From Methylopila jiangsuensis (GTDB taxonomy: Bacteria; Pseudomonadota; Alphaproteobacteria; Rhizobiales; Methylopilaceae): a stretch of 64,000 bases of DNA. The notes under the pieces were generated by a model. That model had not been told where the DNA came from, searched no databases, and worked only from the letters and a program-made list of their open reading frames with translations. Below, in pieces: positions 53,586-61,333 of this stretch (positions within the stretch are counted from its first letter, which is position 1; each line of letters begins with the position of its first letter). The stretch is from assembly GCF_027922305.1 (NCBI RefSeq), contig NZ_BSFK01000016.1:678565-742564 (forward strand), in the 5' to 3' direction. The position numbers and the translations under genes were made by a program.

Positions 53586-54277
53586 GATGACACCTCGCCA
53601 TCAAGCGTCACGTCCACGATCGGTTTGTCCGGGTTGCGCCGGATGAACTTTCGGGCGGCTCGCTCGGGAATGATGTTCGTGACGTAGGCGGCGGCCGTCA
53701 GCTTCACGTCGCGGAGCGCCGGAGCGTTGGTGCTGATCAGGTCGAAGAGGCCGGCAGATCGGCCTAGCTCGACGATCTTGACCAGCACCCGGCCATCATC
53801 GAGCCAGACCACGCACGGCTGGCCATCCAGCTCGTAGCTCGGAGCCCGGACCTCGTCGTAGGTCACAAGCCAGCCGTTGTTGATCATGCCGTACATCGAG
53901 TCCCCCCGGACCTCGAGCGCCTTCGTCTCCGGCGTCCAGTTTGTCGGGGGCGGGATGTCGCCGAAGTTTCCGTCGCCGTCCGCGAACAGCACGCTTCCGT
54001 GAGGGCCGGCGCCGGCGAGGCCGACGATGGGCACGCGGGTAGGCTGTGCATCGACGCCGCGACCTTCACCCGTAAGAAGCCAGGCCGCACTCACTCGGAA
54101 GGCGTCAGCATACTTGCCGGCCGCACGACTGATCCCGCGCTCGCCTCGCTCGTGCTGGATGTAAGTGTCGTAAGGCCAGCCAAAAAACGTGGCGGCATCT
54201 TTCGCCGTGCTGAAGCCCCGCGCAGCTCGTGCAGCTTCCAGGCGGATGGCGAAGTCGGGGCGATCATCAAAGCTCAT
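53582..54277 (-). CDS. LexA-like (S24) prophage repressor
   Basis: Protein of 231 residues. The N-terminal helix-turn-helix (about 7-65: FAIRLEAARAARGFSTAKDA, YIQHERGERGISRAA) is followed by a C-terminal S24 peptidase-like domain: ALEVRGDSMYG with Ser127 and DDGRVLVKIVE with Lys167. Ala-Gly in GLAGAGPHG (90-91) is the likely self-cleavage site. It should keep the prophage silent and be inactivated by RecA during DNA damage. ATG at 54277 was chosen; an upstream GTG lies inside the operator. There is no clear ribosome-binding site. Confidence 0.9.
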   Translation of the reverse strand: MSFDDRPDFAIRLEAARAARGFSTAKDAATFFGWPYDTYIQHERGERGISRAAGKYADAFRVSAAWLLTGEGRGVDAQPTRVPIVGLAGAGPHGSVLFADGDGNFGDIPPPTNWTPETKALEVRGDSMYGMINNGWLVTYDEVRAPSYELDGQPCVVWLDDGRVLVKIVELGRSAGLFDLISTNAPALRDVKLTAAAYVTNIIPERAARKFIRRNPDKPIVDVTLDGEVSS

Positions 54278-54279
54278 AT

Positions 54280-54292
54280 GTGCATTTTGCAC
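54280..54292. promoter_or_regulatory. Prophage operator copy 3 (repressor side)
   Basis: GTGCATTTTGCAC, same arms as the leftward copies, ends two bases before the repressor start codon on the minus strand. A degenerate copy (GTGCGTTTCGCCT) lies at 54302-54314. Confidence 0.65.
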
Positions 54293-54313
54293 GCAGCCAG
54301 TGTGCGTTTCGCC

Positions 54314-54342
54314 TTGACTTGTCGCTGTGCGTAACGCACATT
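54314..54342 (+). promoter_or_regulatory. Rightward (Cro-side) promoter with operator copy 4
   Basis: TTGACT (54314-54319) and CACATT (54337-54342) are 17 bases apart. Between and into the -10 lies GTGCGTAACGCAC (54327-54339), an operator. Transcription would begin at or very near the A of the cro ATG, giving a leaderless message. Confidence 0.5.
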
Positions 54343-54348
54343 TTGGGC

Positions 54349-54570
54349 ATGAGCGACACGGCCATCGACGTTCGCGCGCTGCGTAAGCGCCTCAATCTGA
54401 CCCAAGGGCAGCTCGCCGAAAGGCTGGGGCTCGACCGGTCCAGCGTGTCGCGGCTGGAAAATGGTCAGCCCCCGTCCGGCCCGACCGAGGTGCTGCTTCG
54501 GCTGCTCGCGGCGGAGCCTCATCGACCTGCTTCCGATCCTATCTTGGACCGAGCGGGGACAGCGGCATGA
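54349..54570 (+). CDS. Cro-like helix-turn-helix protein
   Basis: Protein of 73 residues with an XRE-type helix-turn-helix: ALRKRLNLTQGQLAERLGLD, RSSVSRLENGQPPSGPTEVL. It faces the repressor gene across the operators, so it is the probable lytic switch protein. ATG at 54349 lies only seven bases after the -10 and has no ribosome-binding site, which suggests leaderless translation. Its stop overlaps the next gene. Confidence 0.82.
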   Translation: MSDTAIDVRALRKRLNLTQGQLAERLGLDRSSVSRLENGQPPSGPTEVLLRLLAAEPHRPASDPILDRAGTAA

Positions 54571-55076
54571 GCGGCTACGTCTACGCCATCGAAAACGACG
54601 CGGGCCTCGTGAAGATCGGCTGGTCTTCCGACCCTGAGACGCGTGTGGTCAAGATCAACACTGACGCGGGCGCACCCTGCCGCTTGGTCGGGTACGTTGA
54701 GGGCACGCGCAGACAAGAGGCCGTGCTTCATGGCCTTCTCAAGAACGCTAGGGTTCATGGCGAGTGGTTTGACAAATCTCATGTTGCCGTCACGCACTTC
54801 TTAGAGATCATCCCCGCTCGTCCCGCGAAGAGGCCCAAAGCCTGCTCAGCTAATTTGATCGCGGCCTTCATTTTTGATGCCGAGATGACCCGCGCGGAAT
54901 TCGCGGCGCTTGTCGGCGTTTCTCTTGGCTGCGTCCACAAGTGGGCGCGAGGCGAGCGCACCCCGCGCCCGAGCCAAATGGCCCGCATCACGGCCGCGAC
55001 CGGCGGCAAGGTGACGGCGAACGACTTCATGCCGCCGCTCCCCGCCCCCGCCCCCGAACAGAGGGCGGCAGGATGA
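54567..55076 (+). CDS. T5orf172/GIY-YIG-like domain fused to a helix-turn-helix
   Basis: Protein of 169 residues. The N-terminal ~75 (YVYAIENDAGLVKIGWSSDP, ETRVVKIN, EAVLHGLLKNARVHGEWF) is the T5orf172/Mug113-type fold, a relative of GIY-YIG nucleases. The C-terminal half (AEFAALVGVSLGCVHKWARG, RPSQMARITAATGGKVT) is a YdaS/CII-like DNA-binding domain. It is the first early gene after Cro and could be a regulator or nuclease. The domain names come from memory of the families. Confidence 0.72.
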   Translation: MSGYVYAIENDAGLVKIGWSSDPETRVVKINTDAGAPCRLVGYVEGTRRQEAVLHGLLKNARVHGEWFDKSHVAVTHFLEIIPARPAKRPKACSANLIAAFIFDAEMTRAEFAALVGVSLGCVHKWARGERTPRPSQMARITAATGGKVTANDFMPPLPAPAPEQRAAG

Positions 55077-55192
55077 GCGCGAAGGCTACCGCCTGCATCA
55101 TCGCGATCTGGCTGGCGTTCTGGGCGCCGGTGGTCGCCGTCGGGCTCGTCAAGCATTCGTCCTGCCAGCACCAATCGGAGCGCCGGCCATGA
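55073..55192 (+). CDS. 39-residue membrane mini-protein
   Basis: ATG at 55073 overlaps the previous stop; the stop at 55192 overlaps the helicase start. One transmembrane helix (CIIAIWLAFWAPVVAVGLV) is followed by a short hydrophilic tail (KHSSCQHQSERRP). No family was recognised. Confidence 0.5.
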   Translation: MSAKATACIIAIWLAFWAPVVAVGLVKHSSCQHQSERRP

Positions 55193-56592
55193 CCGCGCTC
55201 CACGGCTATCACGACCTCATAGGCCGCAAGCGCATCGAGGCCCTTCCATGCGGGCTTTCGGAAGTGCCTGCGCTTCATCCCGACATGTTCGATCATCAGC
55301 GGCACGCGGTTGATTTCGCGCTTCGCGCCGGTCGCGCCGCTCTGTTTCTTGACACGGGCCTCGGTAAATCGCTCTGCGCGATCGAGTGGGGCCGCGTCGT
55401 CAGCGAGCACACTGGCAAATCGGTTCTCATGCTCGCGCCGCTCGCAGTCACGCATCAGCATGCGCGCGAGGGCGAGCGGTTCGGCGTTGATGTGAAGGCC
55501 GTCCGGTCCGGCGAGGAGATTGGCGGGCGCGGCATCTATGTCACGAACTATGACCGCCTGGACAAGTTCGATGTCTCGCGATTTGGCGGCGTGATCCTCG
55601 ATGAATCGTCGGTCATCAAAAATTTCAACGGGAAGACCACGCGTCGCCTGATTGAAGCTTTCGCGCAGACGCCGTTCCGGCTTTGCTGCACCGCCACACC
55701 CGCGCCGAACGATCACACGGAACTGGGCGCGCACGCTGAGTTTCTTGGCGTCATGCGGCGCGAAGAGATGCTGCCGATCTGGTTCATCAACGACACGGCC
55801 GATACTGGCACGTGGCGGATCAAGAACCACGCTCGGGCCAATTTCTGGTCCTGGGTGGCGTCGTGGGCGCGATGCGTCTCGCGGCCCAGCGACATCGGTT
55901 TTGCGGATGACGGATACGCTCTGCCCGATCTGGTCGTATCGCACCATGAAGTCGCGGCCGATCGCATGGTCGATCCGGGCTCGGAGCGCGATGGGCAGTC
56001 GCGGCTGTTTCGTATCCCAGATACCTCCGCCACGTCGATCCATAAAGAGAAGCGGCTGACGATCGAAGGTCGCGCGCGTCTCGTAGCGGGCATCCTCGCC
56101 CGCGAGCCTGACGAGCCTTGGATCGTGTGGGTCGATACGGACTACGAGGCCGACGCGGTTATGGCGGTGCTGCCGGACGCGATCGAGGTTCGCGGGTCCA
56201 TGCCGCCCGAAGAAAAGGAGTCCCGACTTGTCCGGTTCTCCGAGGGTCGCGCCCGCATCATAGTCACCAAATCGTCGATCGCAGGATTTGGCCTCAACTG
56301 GCAGCACTGCGCGCGCCAGTGCTTCGCCGGGGTCAGCTTCTCCTACGAGGCCTTTTATCAGGCCGTTCGTCGATCCTGGCGGTTTGGGCAGATGCGGCCT
56401 GTGCACGTGCACGTCGTCTGCGCCGACACCGAACGCGCCATCTGGCCCGTCGTTGAGCGCAAGGCCGGCGATCATGGCGCCATGAAGCGCGAGATGGTCG
56501 CGGCGATGCGCCGGGCCATCAAGGCTGAAACGGCGCGCAAGCTCTATCAACCCGAACATGAGGCCAGGCTCCCGGCTTGGATCGCCGCATGA
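55189..56592 (+). CDS. SNF2-type DEAD/DEAH helicase
   Basis: SF2 helicase/translocase of 467 residues. Motifs: Q-like HQRHAVDF, LDTGLGKSL (Walker A), NYDRL, VILDESSVIKN (DExx), CTATPAPND (III), VTKSSIAGFGLNWQHC (V) and FYQAVRRSWRFGQ (VI). This compact form is typical of phage early regions and is often paired with a DNA methyltransferase, as here. It could unwind or remodel DNA during phage replication. The stop overlaps the methyltransferase start. Confidence 0.88.
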   Translation: MTALHGYHDLIGRKRIEALPCGLSEVPALHPDMFDHQRHAVDFALRAGRAALFLDTGLGKSLCAIEWGRVVSEHTGKSVLMLAPLAVTHQHAREGERFGVDVKAVRSGEEIGGRGIYVTNYDRLDKFDVSRFGGVILDESSVIKNFNGKTTRRLIEAFAQTPFRLCCTATPAPNDHTELGAHAEFLGVMRREEMLPIWFINDTADTGTWRIKNHARANFWSWVASWARCVSRPSDIGFADDGYALPDLVVSHHEVAADRMVDPGSERDGQSRLFRIPDTSATSIHKEKRLTIEGRARLVAGILAREPDEPWIVWVDTDYEADAVMAVLPDAIEVRGSMPPEEKESRLVRFSEGRARIIVTKSSIAGFGLNWQHCARQCFAGVSFSYEAFYQAVRRSWRFGQMRPVHVHVVCADTERAIWPVVERKAGDHGAMKREMVAAMRRAIKAETARKLYQPEHEARLPAWIAA

Positions 56593-57494
56593 CGAAGGTC
56601 ATCGATCAGGTCCAGACGGACCGCTTCTGCGCGTACAATGCTGATTGTGTCGAAGTCGTCGCCGGCCTCCCCACTGAGAGCGTCGGGTTCTCGATCTATT
56701 CTCCACCGTTTTCGCACCTGTTCGTTTATTCGGACAGCGAGCGTGACATGGGCAACGTCAAGAACGACGCCGAGTTTTTCGAGCAGTACGGATATCTCGT
56801 CCGCGAGCTTCATCGCGTCACCAAGCCGGGCCGTCTGACGGCGGTTCACTGTTCTGACCTTCCGCGCACCAAGTCGATGCATGGGTTCGTCGGCCTCTAC
56901 GACATGCCTGCGGATATCCGCGCGGCCCATGAGGCGGCGGGATGGACCTACCATTCGCGCGTCACGGTATGGAAAGACCCGGTCGTCGAGATGCAGCGCA
57001 CGAAGGCGCTGGGCCTGCTCTACAAGCAGTTGCAGAAGGATGCGACACGTAGCCGGCAGGGGATGCCGGACTACGTGATGGTGTTTCGAAAGACACCGGA
57101 CAACGAAAAGCAGAGCGATCCGGTCGGGCAAGACGCCAGCAAATTTCCGGTCGATCAATGGCAGCGATGGGCATCGCCCGTCTGGATGGATATCGACCAG
57201 ACTGACGTCCTCAACGTTCGCGCCGCCAAGGACGCCAAGGACGAAAAGCATCTCTGCCCGCTGCAACTTGACCTGATCGAACGGTGCATTCGGCTCTGGT
57301 CCAACGAAGGCGACACAGTCCTCTCGCCCTTCATGGGCATCGGGTCCGAGGGCTATATGGCCCTTCGCGCGCGGCGTCGGTTCATCGGCGTGGAGCTTAA
57401 GCCGAGCTACTTCGCACAAGCGGTCAAGTACCTCCAGAACATCGAGGGTCAGACATCGTCGGGTTCCCTCATCGACTTGATGGGGGCCTCATGA
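56589..57494 (+). CDS. Phage DNA N6-adenine/N4-cytosine methyltransferase
   Basis: Protein of 301 residues of the beta-class MTase order, with motif IV before motif I. SIYSPPFSHLFVYSD carries the SPPF catalytic loop. VLSPFMGIGSEGYMALRARR is the AdoMet-binding motif I with FIGVELKPSYF after it. The middle (SRQGMPDYVMVFRKT) is typical of phage homologues. The target base cannot be told from sequence. ATG at 56589 overlaps the helicase stop, so the helicase and methyltransferase are coupled and may act together. Confidence 0.88.
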   Translation: MTKVIDQVQTDRFCAYNADCVEVVAGLPTESVGFSIYSPPFSHLFVYSDSERDMGNVKNDAEFFEQYGYLVRELHRVTKPGRLTAVHCSDLPRTKSMHGFVGLYDMPADIRAAHEAAGWTYHSRVTVWKDPVVEMQRTKALGLLYKQLQKDATRSRQGMPDYVMVFRKTPDNEKQSDPVGQDASKFPVDQWQRWASPVWMDIDQTDVLNVRAAKDAKDEKHLCPLQLDLIERCIRLWSNEGDTVLSPFMGIGSEGYMALRARRRFIGVELKPSYFAQAVKYLQNIEGQTSSGSLIDLMGAS

Positions 57495-57925
57495 CCATCG
57501 ACGCCTACAACCCGCCCGCGGACTCCCTCGGAAGCTATGAGCTTGCAATTGAGGCTCTCCGCGAGGCTGGCGTTCGCACCGGGAAATACTCGCCGATTTC
57601 AGATGTCGAAGCCCGGCAGGCCGCCGAAGGCCCGCGCTCGTGGGCGGACCTCGACTGTGTCTCCACCCCTGCGCCGTTCTCCCAGGCGCCCACTGCCGGC
57701 GGCGCGTCCCTGCGCGCGCCCCGGCCTTTCTCTTCTCGCCGCGCCCGCATCGCCGCCAAGCAGTCGAGCGCAGCGTCACCTACCGAAATCCAGGTCTCCG
57801 TGGCATCCATGTCCAAGTCCTCCATCGCTGGTCCCAAGATCAGCACGGAAGGCGCACCGAAGTGTCGGACAAGTTCACCGATTTTTCCGCCAAGTCGGCG
57901 GATGCACGCAGGAACCCAAGGATGA
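57491..57925 (+). CDS. Hypothetical phage protein
   Basis: Protein of 144 residues. The first ~50 look ordinary (SLGSYELAIEALREAGVRTG, SDVEARQAAEG). The rest is Ser/Ala/Pro-rich and low in structure. The last 60 codons are also open in the frame of the next gene, so the real C-terminus is uncertain. Starts and stops overlap both neighbours as ATGA. Confidence 0.5.
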   Translation: MTIDAYNPPADSLGSYELAIEALREAGVRTGKYSPISDVEARQAAEGPRSWADLDCVSTPAPFSQAPTAGGASLRAPRPFSSRRARIAAKQSSAASPTEIQVSVASMSKSSIAGPKISTEGAPKCRTSSPIFPPSRRMHAGTQG

Positions 57926-58320
57926 TCGCGACAGTCGAGGCGTCTCGGTTGATGTCCGAGATCGCGCGTCCGATGACCGTCAAGGCCGCGATGTACGAGA
58001 TCGCTCAGGCTGTCTCGAAGCATCTGCCGAAGGAAATGGGCGTGATGACGCCCTCCCGCGCCGAAGACATCTTCCGGCAAGACCGCGTCCGCGTGCGCGC
58101 CGAGGAACTGGACGCCATCCGAGCAGCCGCAGAAGCCCGCCGGGCGAAGGAACACAACGATGCAGCAATCCGGGCCGAAATGGCCGTGGCTCTTGCCCGT
58201 CTGGAAAGCGTTGAGGCGGCTTTTGCCGGCGACGACGCGGAACTGGCTCGCGCTGAGATCCACGCGGCGCGGGAGCAGGTGCTTCTGGTGGGCCGCCTTC
58301 TGGAAGGGGGCGGACAGTGA
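57922..58320 (+). CDS. Hypothetical phage protein
   Basis: Protein of 132 residues (VEASRLMSEIARPMTVKAAM, YEIAQAVSKHLPKEMGVMTP), with a helical, Ala/Glu/Arg-rich second half (AEELDAIRAAAEARRAKEHN). ATG at 57922 overlaps the previous stop. A GTG at 57862, preceded by GGAAGG, would add 20 natural-looking residues (MSDKFTDFSAKS) and is a real alternative. No family was recognised. Confidence 0.58.
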   Translation: MIATVEASRLMSEIARPMTVKAAMYEIAQAVSKHLPKEMGVMTPSRAEDIFRQDRVRVRAEELDAIRAAAEARRAKEHNDAAIRAEMAVALARLESVEAAFAGDDAELARAEIHAAREQVLLVGRLLEGGGQ

Positions 58321-58571
58321 GCATCGCTAGCCCTGACAGCTTCGCCAAAGACCATCTCCGCTCTTTCGTCGATCGCATCGAGAGCGAGGAAGCGGAAATC
58401 CGCGACCGCAACCAGATCAAGTCGGAAATCTACAAAGAAGCCAAAGCGATGGGCTTCGACGTGAAGGCGCTGCGCAAGGTTATCGGTGATCGGCGGCAGG
58501 ACCCCGACAAGCGCGCTGAGCTGGAGGCGATCGTCGACCTCTACAAGCAAGCTCTGGGAATGCCGTCCTAG
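58317..58571 (+). CDS. GapR-like DUF2312 protein
   Basis: Protein of 84 residues: DHLRSFVDRIESEEAEIRDR, KSEIYKEAKAMGFDVKALRK, VIGDRRQDPDKRAELEAIVD, LYKQALGM. This is the DUF2312 family, whose Caulobacter member GapR binds overtwisted AT-rich DNA ahead of replication forks and supports topoisomerases. A phage copy might help its own replication. The start is GTG at 58317, overlapping the previous stop. Confidence 0.88.
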   Translation: MSIASPDSFAKDHLRSFVDRIESEEAEIRDRNQIKSEIYKEAKAMGFDVKALRKVIGDRRQDPDKRAELEAIVDLYKQALGMPS

Positions 58572-58675
58572 CGATAGGACCTCGCGTGCATGCGCGACCC
58601 GCGCTGCGAGCTTCGCCGGGGGCTCGCACGACCAAGCGCAAGTTCTCCCCCGGCTGCTCATCAAGCGAGACGAAC

Positions 58676-58885
58676 ATGGCGCAGACGCAGGAAATCAGCA
58701 ACACCCAGCCCGCCGCGGCCCACAGCTTCGCCGACTGGCTGCGCGCCAAGGCGGACGAAGCCGAGCGCACGGCCGCCGTCTGCGCGGGCAGCTCCCTCTA
58801 CCCGCCGTCTTGGTGGCAGCGCGTCGCCGCCGACCATCGCCAGATGGCCGATGACATCGACCGGATCGAAGGAGTGGCCTCGTGA
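58676..58885 (+). CDS. Hypothetical phage protein
   Basis: Protein of 69 residues (FADWLRAKADEAERTAAVCA, QRVAADHRQMADDIDRIEGV), helical. ATG at 58676 was chosen from a longer frame; about 100 bases upstream to 58571 hold no gene. Its stop overlaps the Gp157-like gene. Confidence 0.55.
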   Translation: MAQTQEISNTQPAAAHSFADWLRAKADEAERTAAVCAGSSLYPPSWWQRVAADHRQMADDIDRIEGVAS

Positions 58886-59385
58886 GCGCGCTCCACATCG
58901 ACGCCGCACTGATCGAGCGCGAGATCGCAGCGCTGATCGATGCTTGTCCCGAGATGGCGGAAGACGAGCAGCTTCGCGCCGACATGATCGAGGGCGAGAC
59001 GGACGCGCACGGCCTGCTGTCCCGCATCATCCGGGCGGCGCTTTGGGAGGCCGCGCAGCAGGACGCGATCAAGGCCCTCGCCGCCACCTACGGGAAGCGT
59101 CGCGACGCTTCTGCCAAGCGCGAAGAGGCGTTGCGTGCGATGGCCTTTCGGCTGATGCAGGCGGCCGACTTGCGCAAGGTGCCGTTGCCCGAGGCCACGC
59201 TGTCGATCGCGCGTGTGGCGCCGAGCGTCATCGTCGAGGACCCCGACGCGCTCCCCGCCGAATTAACCCGCACCAAGGTCGAGCCCGACAAGAAGGCGAT
59301 CAAAGAACGCCTCGACGCCGGCGAGATCGTCCCCGGCGCCACGCTGTCCAACGGCGGCGAGCGGCTCAACGTGAGGGTAGCGTGA
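58882..59385 (+). CDS. Siphovirus Gp157-like protein
   Basis: Protein of 167 residues: LIEREIAALIDACPEMAEDE, GLLSRIIRAALWEAAQQDAI, YGKRRDASAKREEALRAMAF, ADLRKVPLPEATLSIARV and DPDALPAELTRTKVEPDKKA, KERLDAGEIVPGATL. This pattern is the Gp157 family, known from phages and linked to host resistance or DNA replication functions. The start is GTG. It is followed by the recombination gene in a typical phage order. Confidence 0.85.
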   Translation: MSALHIDAALIEREIAALIDACPEMAEDEQLRADMIEGETDAHGLLSRIIRAALWEAAQQDAIKALAATYGKRRDASAKREEALRAMAFRLMQAADLRKVPLPEATLSIARVAPSVIVEDPDALPAELTRTKVEPDKKAIKERLDAGEIVPGATLSNGGERLNVRVA

Positions 59386-60062
59386 TGGCGTTCACCGACC
59401 AGCAGCTCAATCAGCTCTCCGACGTCCTCGACCAGTCGCACGTCCGGTCCCGCACGCAGGCCGGTCGCTCGCTCTCCTATGTCGAGGGTTGGCACGCCAT
59501 CGCGGAGGCCAACCGCATCTTCGGCTTCGACGCCTGGGATCGCGAGCTCGTCTCGATCCAACTGCTCGGGGAACCGCGCCTCGTTGAAGGCAAGCACCGG
59601 GTCGGATATCGCGCGACCGTCCGCATCACCGTCCGTGCCGGAGACGGCACGACTGTGGTCCGCGACGGCGCCGGCTTTGGCTCCGGCATCGACCGGGACG
59701 TGGATCAGGCCCACGAGAGCGCGCTGAAGGAAGCCGAGACGGACGCCATGAAGCGCGCTCTCGTGACCTTCGGCAACCCGTTCGGTCTCGCGCTCTACGA
59801 CAAGGAGCAGCGCAGCGTCGGACAGGCGCAGCAGCCGGCGCCCCAGCGGTCAACGGCTGACGCCAAGAAGGCCCGCGAGTACATGCAGATCGCCGCCACG
59901 GCGATCCGGGCCGCGACCGACCGGTCAGACCTCGCCGCCTGGTGGCAGGCGGAGAAGGAAAACCGGAAGCGCGCAGGGCTCACCGATGCCGAGCTCGCTG
60001 ACCTGCGCACCATCTGCTCCGACCGCGCCGCGGAGATCGGCCCTGCGCAGGAGGCGGCGTGA
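59385..60062 (+). CDS. Rad52/Rad22-type single-strand annealing protein
   Basis: Protein of 225 residues. The Rad52 core fold is visible: SLSYVEGWHAIAEANRIFGF, DAWDRELVSIQLLGEPRLVE, VGYRATVRITVRAGDG, RDGAGFGSG, QAHESALKEAETDAMKRALV, TFGNPFGLALYDK. Such proteins anneal complementary single strands during phage recombination. The C-terminal ~80 residues are a helical tail that may bind other phage proteins. ATG at 59385 overlaps the Gp157 stop (TGATG). Confidence 0.9.
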   Translation: MAFTDQQLNQLSDVLDQSHVRSRTQAGRSLSYVEGWHAIAEANRIFGFDAWDRELVSIQLLGEPRLVEGKHRVGYRATVRITVRAGDGTTVVRDGAGFGSGIDRDVDQAHESALKEAETDAMKRALVTFGNPFGLALYDKEQRSVGQAQQPAPQRSTADAKKAREYMQIAATAIRAATDRSDLAAWWQAEKENRKRAGLTDAELADLRTICSDRAAEIGPAQEAA

Positions 60063-60517
60063 TGGCTCTCCGCGACATCGAACGATCCCCGATCACCATG
60101 CGCCGTACGCCGCGCGGGCTTGAGCCCGTGTCCGCGCTCGACGCCGAGCTGATCGACCGGCACCCGATCGGGTCCGACATCGAGGTGTCGATCCGCCGCC
60201 GGCGCTCCAGCGCGCAGAACGCGCTTTACTGGTCGGTCCTCGCGGCCGTGATTGCGTCCGGCCGCTGCGCCTTCGCCACCGCTGAGCATCTGCACGAGGC
60301 TCTGAAAGAAGGGCTCGGCTACGTGGTGCCGCGGCGCCTGCTCGATGGCTCGACGGCGTGGCGCACGGACTCGACCGCCTTCGCGAACATGGATGCCGCG
60401 GAGTTCCGCATCTTCTTCGACCGGGCAATGGAGGCGATCAGCACGCAGGTTCTTCCCGGCGTCGATCCGATCGCGCTGCTCGACGAGGCCCGCGCGAAGA
60501 TTGAGAGGGCCGCATGA
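60062..60517 (+). CDS. Hypothetical phage recombination-module protein
   Basis: Protein of 151 residues. RRRSSAQNALYWSVLAAVIA, TAEHLHEALKEGLGY and STAFANMDAAEFRIFFDRAM are shared with phage proteins of the NinB/DUF1367 neighbourhood, where a short 'SxQN-x-LYW' block is typical. The exact family was not settled. It sits between the Rad52-type gene and the HNH and RusA genes, so a role in recombination is likely. Confidence 0.6.
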   Translation: MALRDIERSPITMRRTPRGLEPVSALDAELIDRHPIGSDIEVSIRRRRSSAQNALYWSVLAAVIASGRCAFATAEHLHEALKEGLGYVVPRRLLDGSTAWRTDSTAFANMDAAEFRIFFDRAMEAISTQVLPGVDPIALLDEARAKIERAA

Positions 60518-60657
60518 CCGAGGACCAGAAAGCCGCGGCCCTCAGCCTCTGGTGCGCTGGCTGCGACACGGCTGAGATCGCCCGCCGCCTCGGGCTGCCG
60601 GAAGCCGCCGTCTACAACGCGCTCTCCAAGCGCCCTTCGGACAGGAGGGCGGCATGA
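60514..60657 (+). CDS. 47-residue helix-turn-helix protein
   Basis: Short gene, ATG 60514 to stop 60657. AAALSLWCAGCDTAEIARRL then GLPEAAVYNALSK is a clear helix-turn-helix of the sigma/transposase-like type. It overlaps both neighbours. It may bind DNA to regulate the right arm. Confidence 0.6.
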   Translation: MTEDQKAAALSLWCAGCDTAEIARRLGLPEAAVYNALSKRPSDRRAA

Positions 60658-60995
60658 GCCGGAGGGAGTTCTCCCGCAAGGTCCGGGCAGCCGCTTTCCT
60701 GCGCGCCGGGGGCTGCTGCGAGTCCTGCCGCGCCAAGCTCAAGGTGGGCGAGGGCGAGGTGGATCACGTCCTCCCCGATCAGCTTGGCGGCGAGCCGACG
60801 CTCGACAATGCGCGGGTGCTCTGCCGCGCCTGCCATCGCGCCAAGACTGCCGAAGACGTGCGCCGCATCCGCAAGGGCGATCGGCAGCGGGACAAGCACA
60901 CGGGCGCGTGGAAGCCGACGTCACGCCCGCTGCCGGGCTCCCGCGCGAGCGGCGTTCGAAAGCGCATGAACGGGCAGGTGGAGCGCTGGACATGA
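60654..60995 (+). CDS. HNH endonuclease
   Basis: Protein of 113 residues with the HNH fold. Two zinc Cys pairs (CCESCRAK and LCRACH) surround the catalytic part VDHVLPDQLGGEPTLDNARV and the final His in CHRAKTAED. A basic C-terminal tail (RPLPGSRASGVRKRMNG) probably binds DNA. HNH enzymes here usually process replication or recombination intermediates. It overlaps both neighbours. Confidence 0.88.
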   Translation: MSRREFSRKVRAAAFLRAGGCCESCRAKLKVGEGEVDHVLPDQLGGEPTLDNARVLCRACHRAKTAEDVRRIRKGDRQRDKHTGAWKPTSRPLPGSRASGVRKRMNGQVERWT

Positions 60996-61333
60996 GCACC
61001 ACCATCGCCCTGCCGTTCCCGCCGCCGCTGAACAACCTCTTCGCCAACGTCCATGGCCGCGGCCGCGTGCGCTCACAGCGCTATCGAGAGTGGGCCAACG
61101 CTGCCGGCTGGCAGCTTCGCGCCGCGCGGCCGGCGTCCGTCACCGGGCCTGTCGCCGTCACGATCCTGCTGGGCCGCCCCGACCGCCGCAAGCGCGACCT
61201 CGACGGCCTGTCCAAGGCCCCGATCGATCTGCTGGTGGAGCACCGCGTCATCGAGGACGACAGCCTCGTGCAGCGCCTCACCCTCGCATGGGCGCCCGTC
61301 ACCGGCTGCCAGATCACCGTGGAGGCAGCGTGA
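60992..61333 (+). CDS. RusA-type Holliday junction resolvase
   Basis: Protein of 113 residues: LPFPPPLNNLFANVHGRGRV, RYREWANAAGWQLRAA, VAVTILLGRPDRRKRDLDGL (metal-binding Asp residues), SKAPIDLLVEHRVIEDDSLV and QRLTLAWA. This is the RusA family, which cuts branched DNA in phage recombination. ATG at 60992 overlaps the HNH stop. Confidence 0.9.
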   Translation: MSTTIALPFPPPLNNLFANVHGRGRVRSQRYREWANAAGWQLRAARPASVTGPVAVTILLGRPDRRKRDLDGLSKAPIDLLVEHRVIEDDSLVQRLTLAWAPVTGCQITVEAA

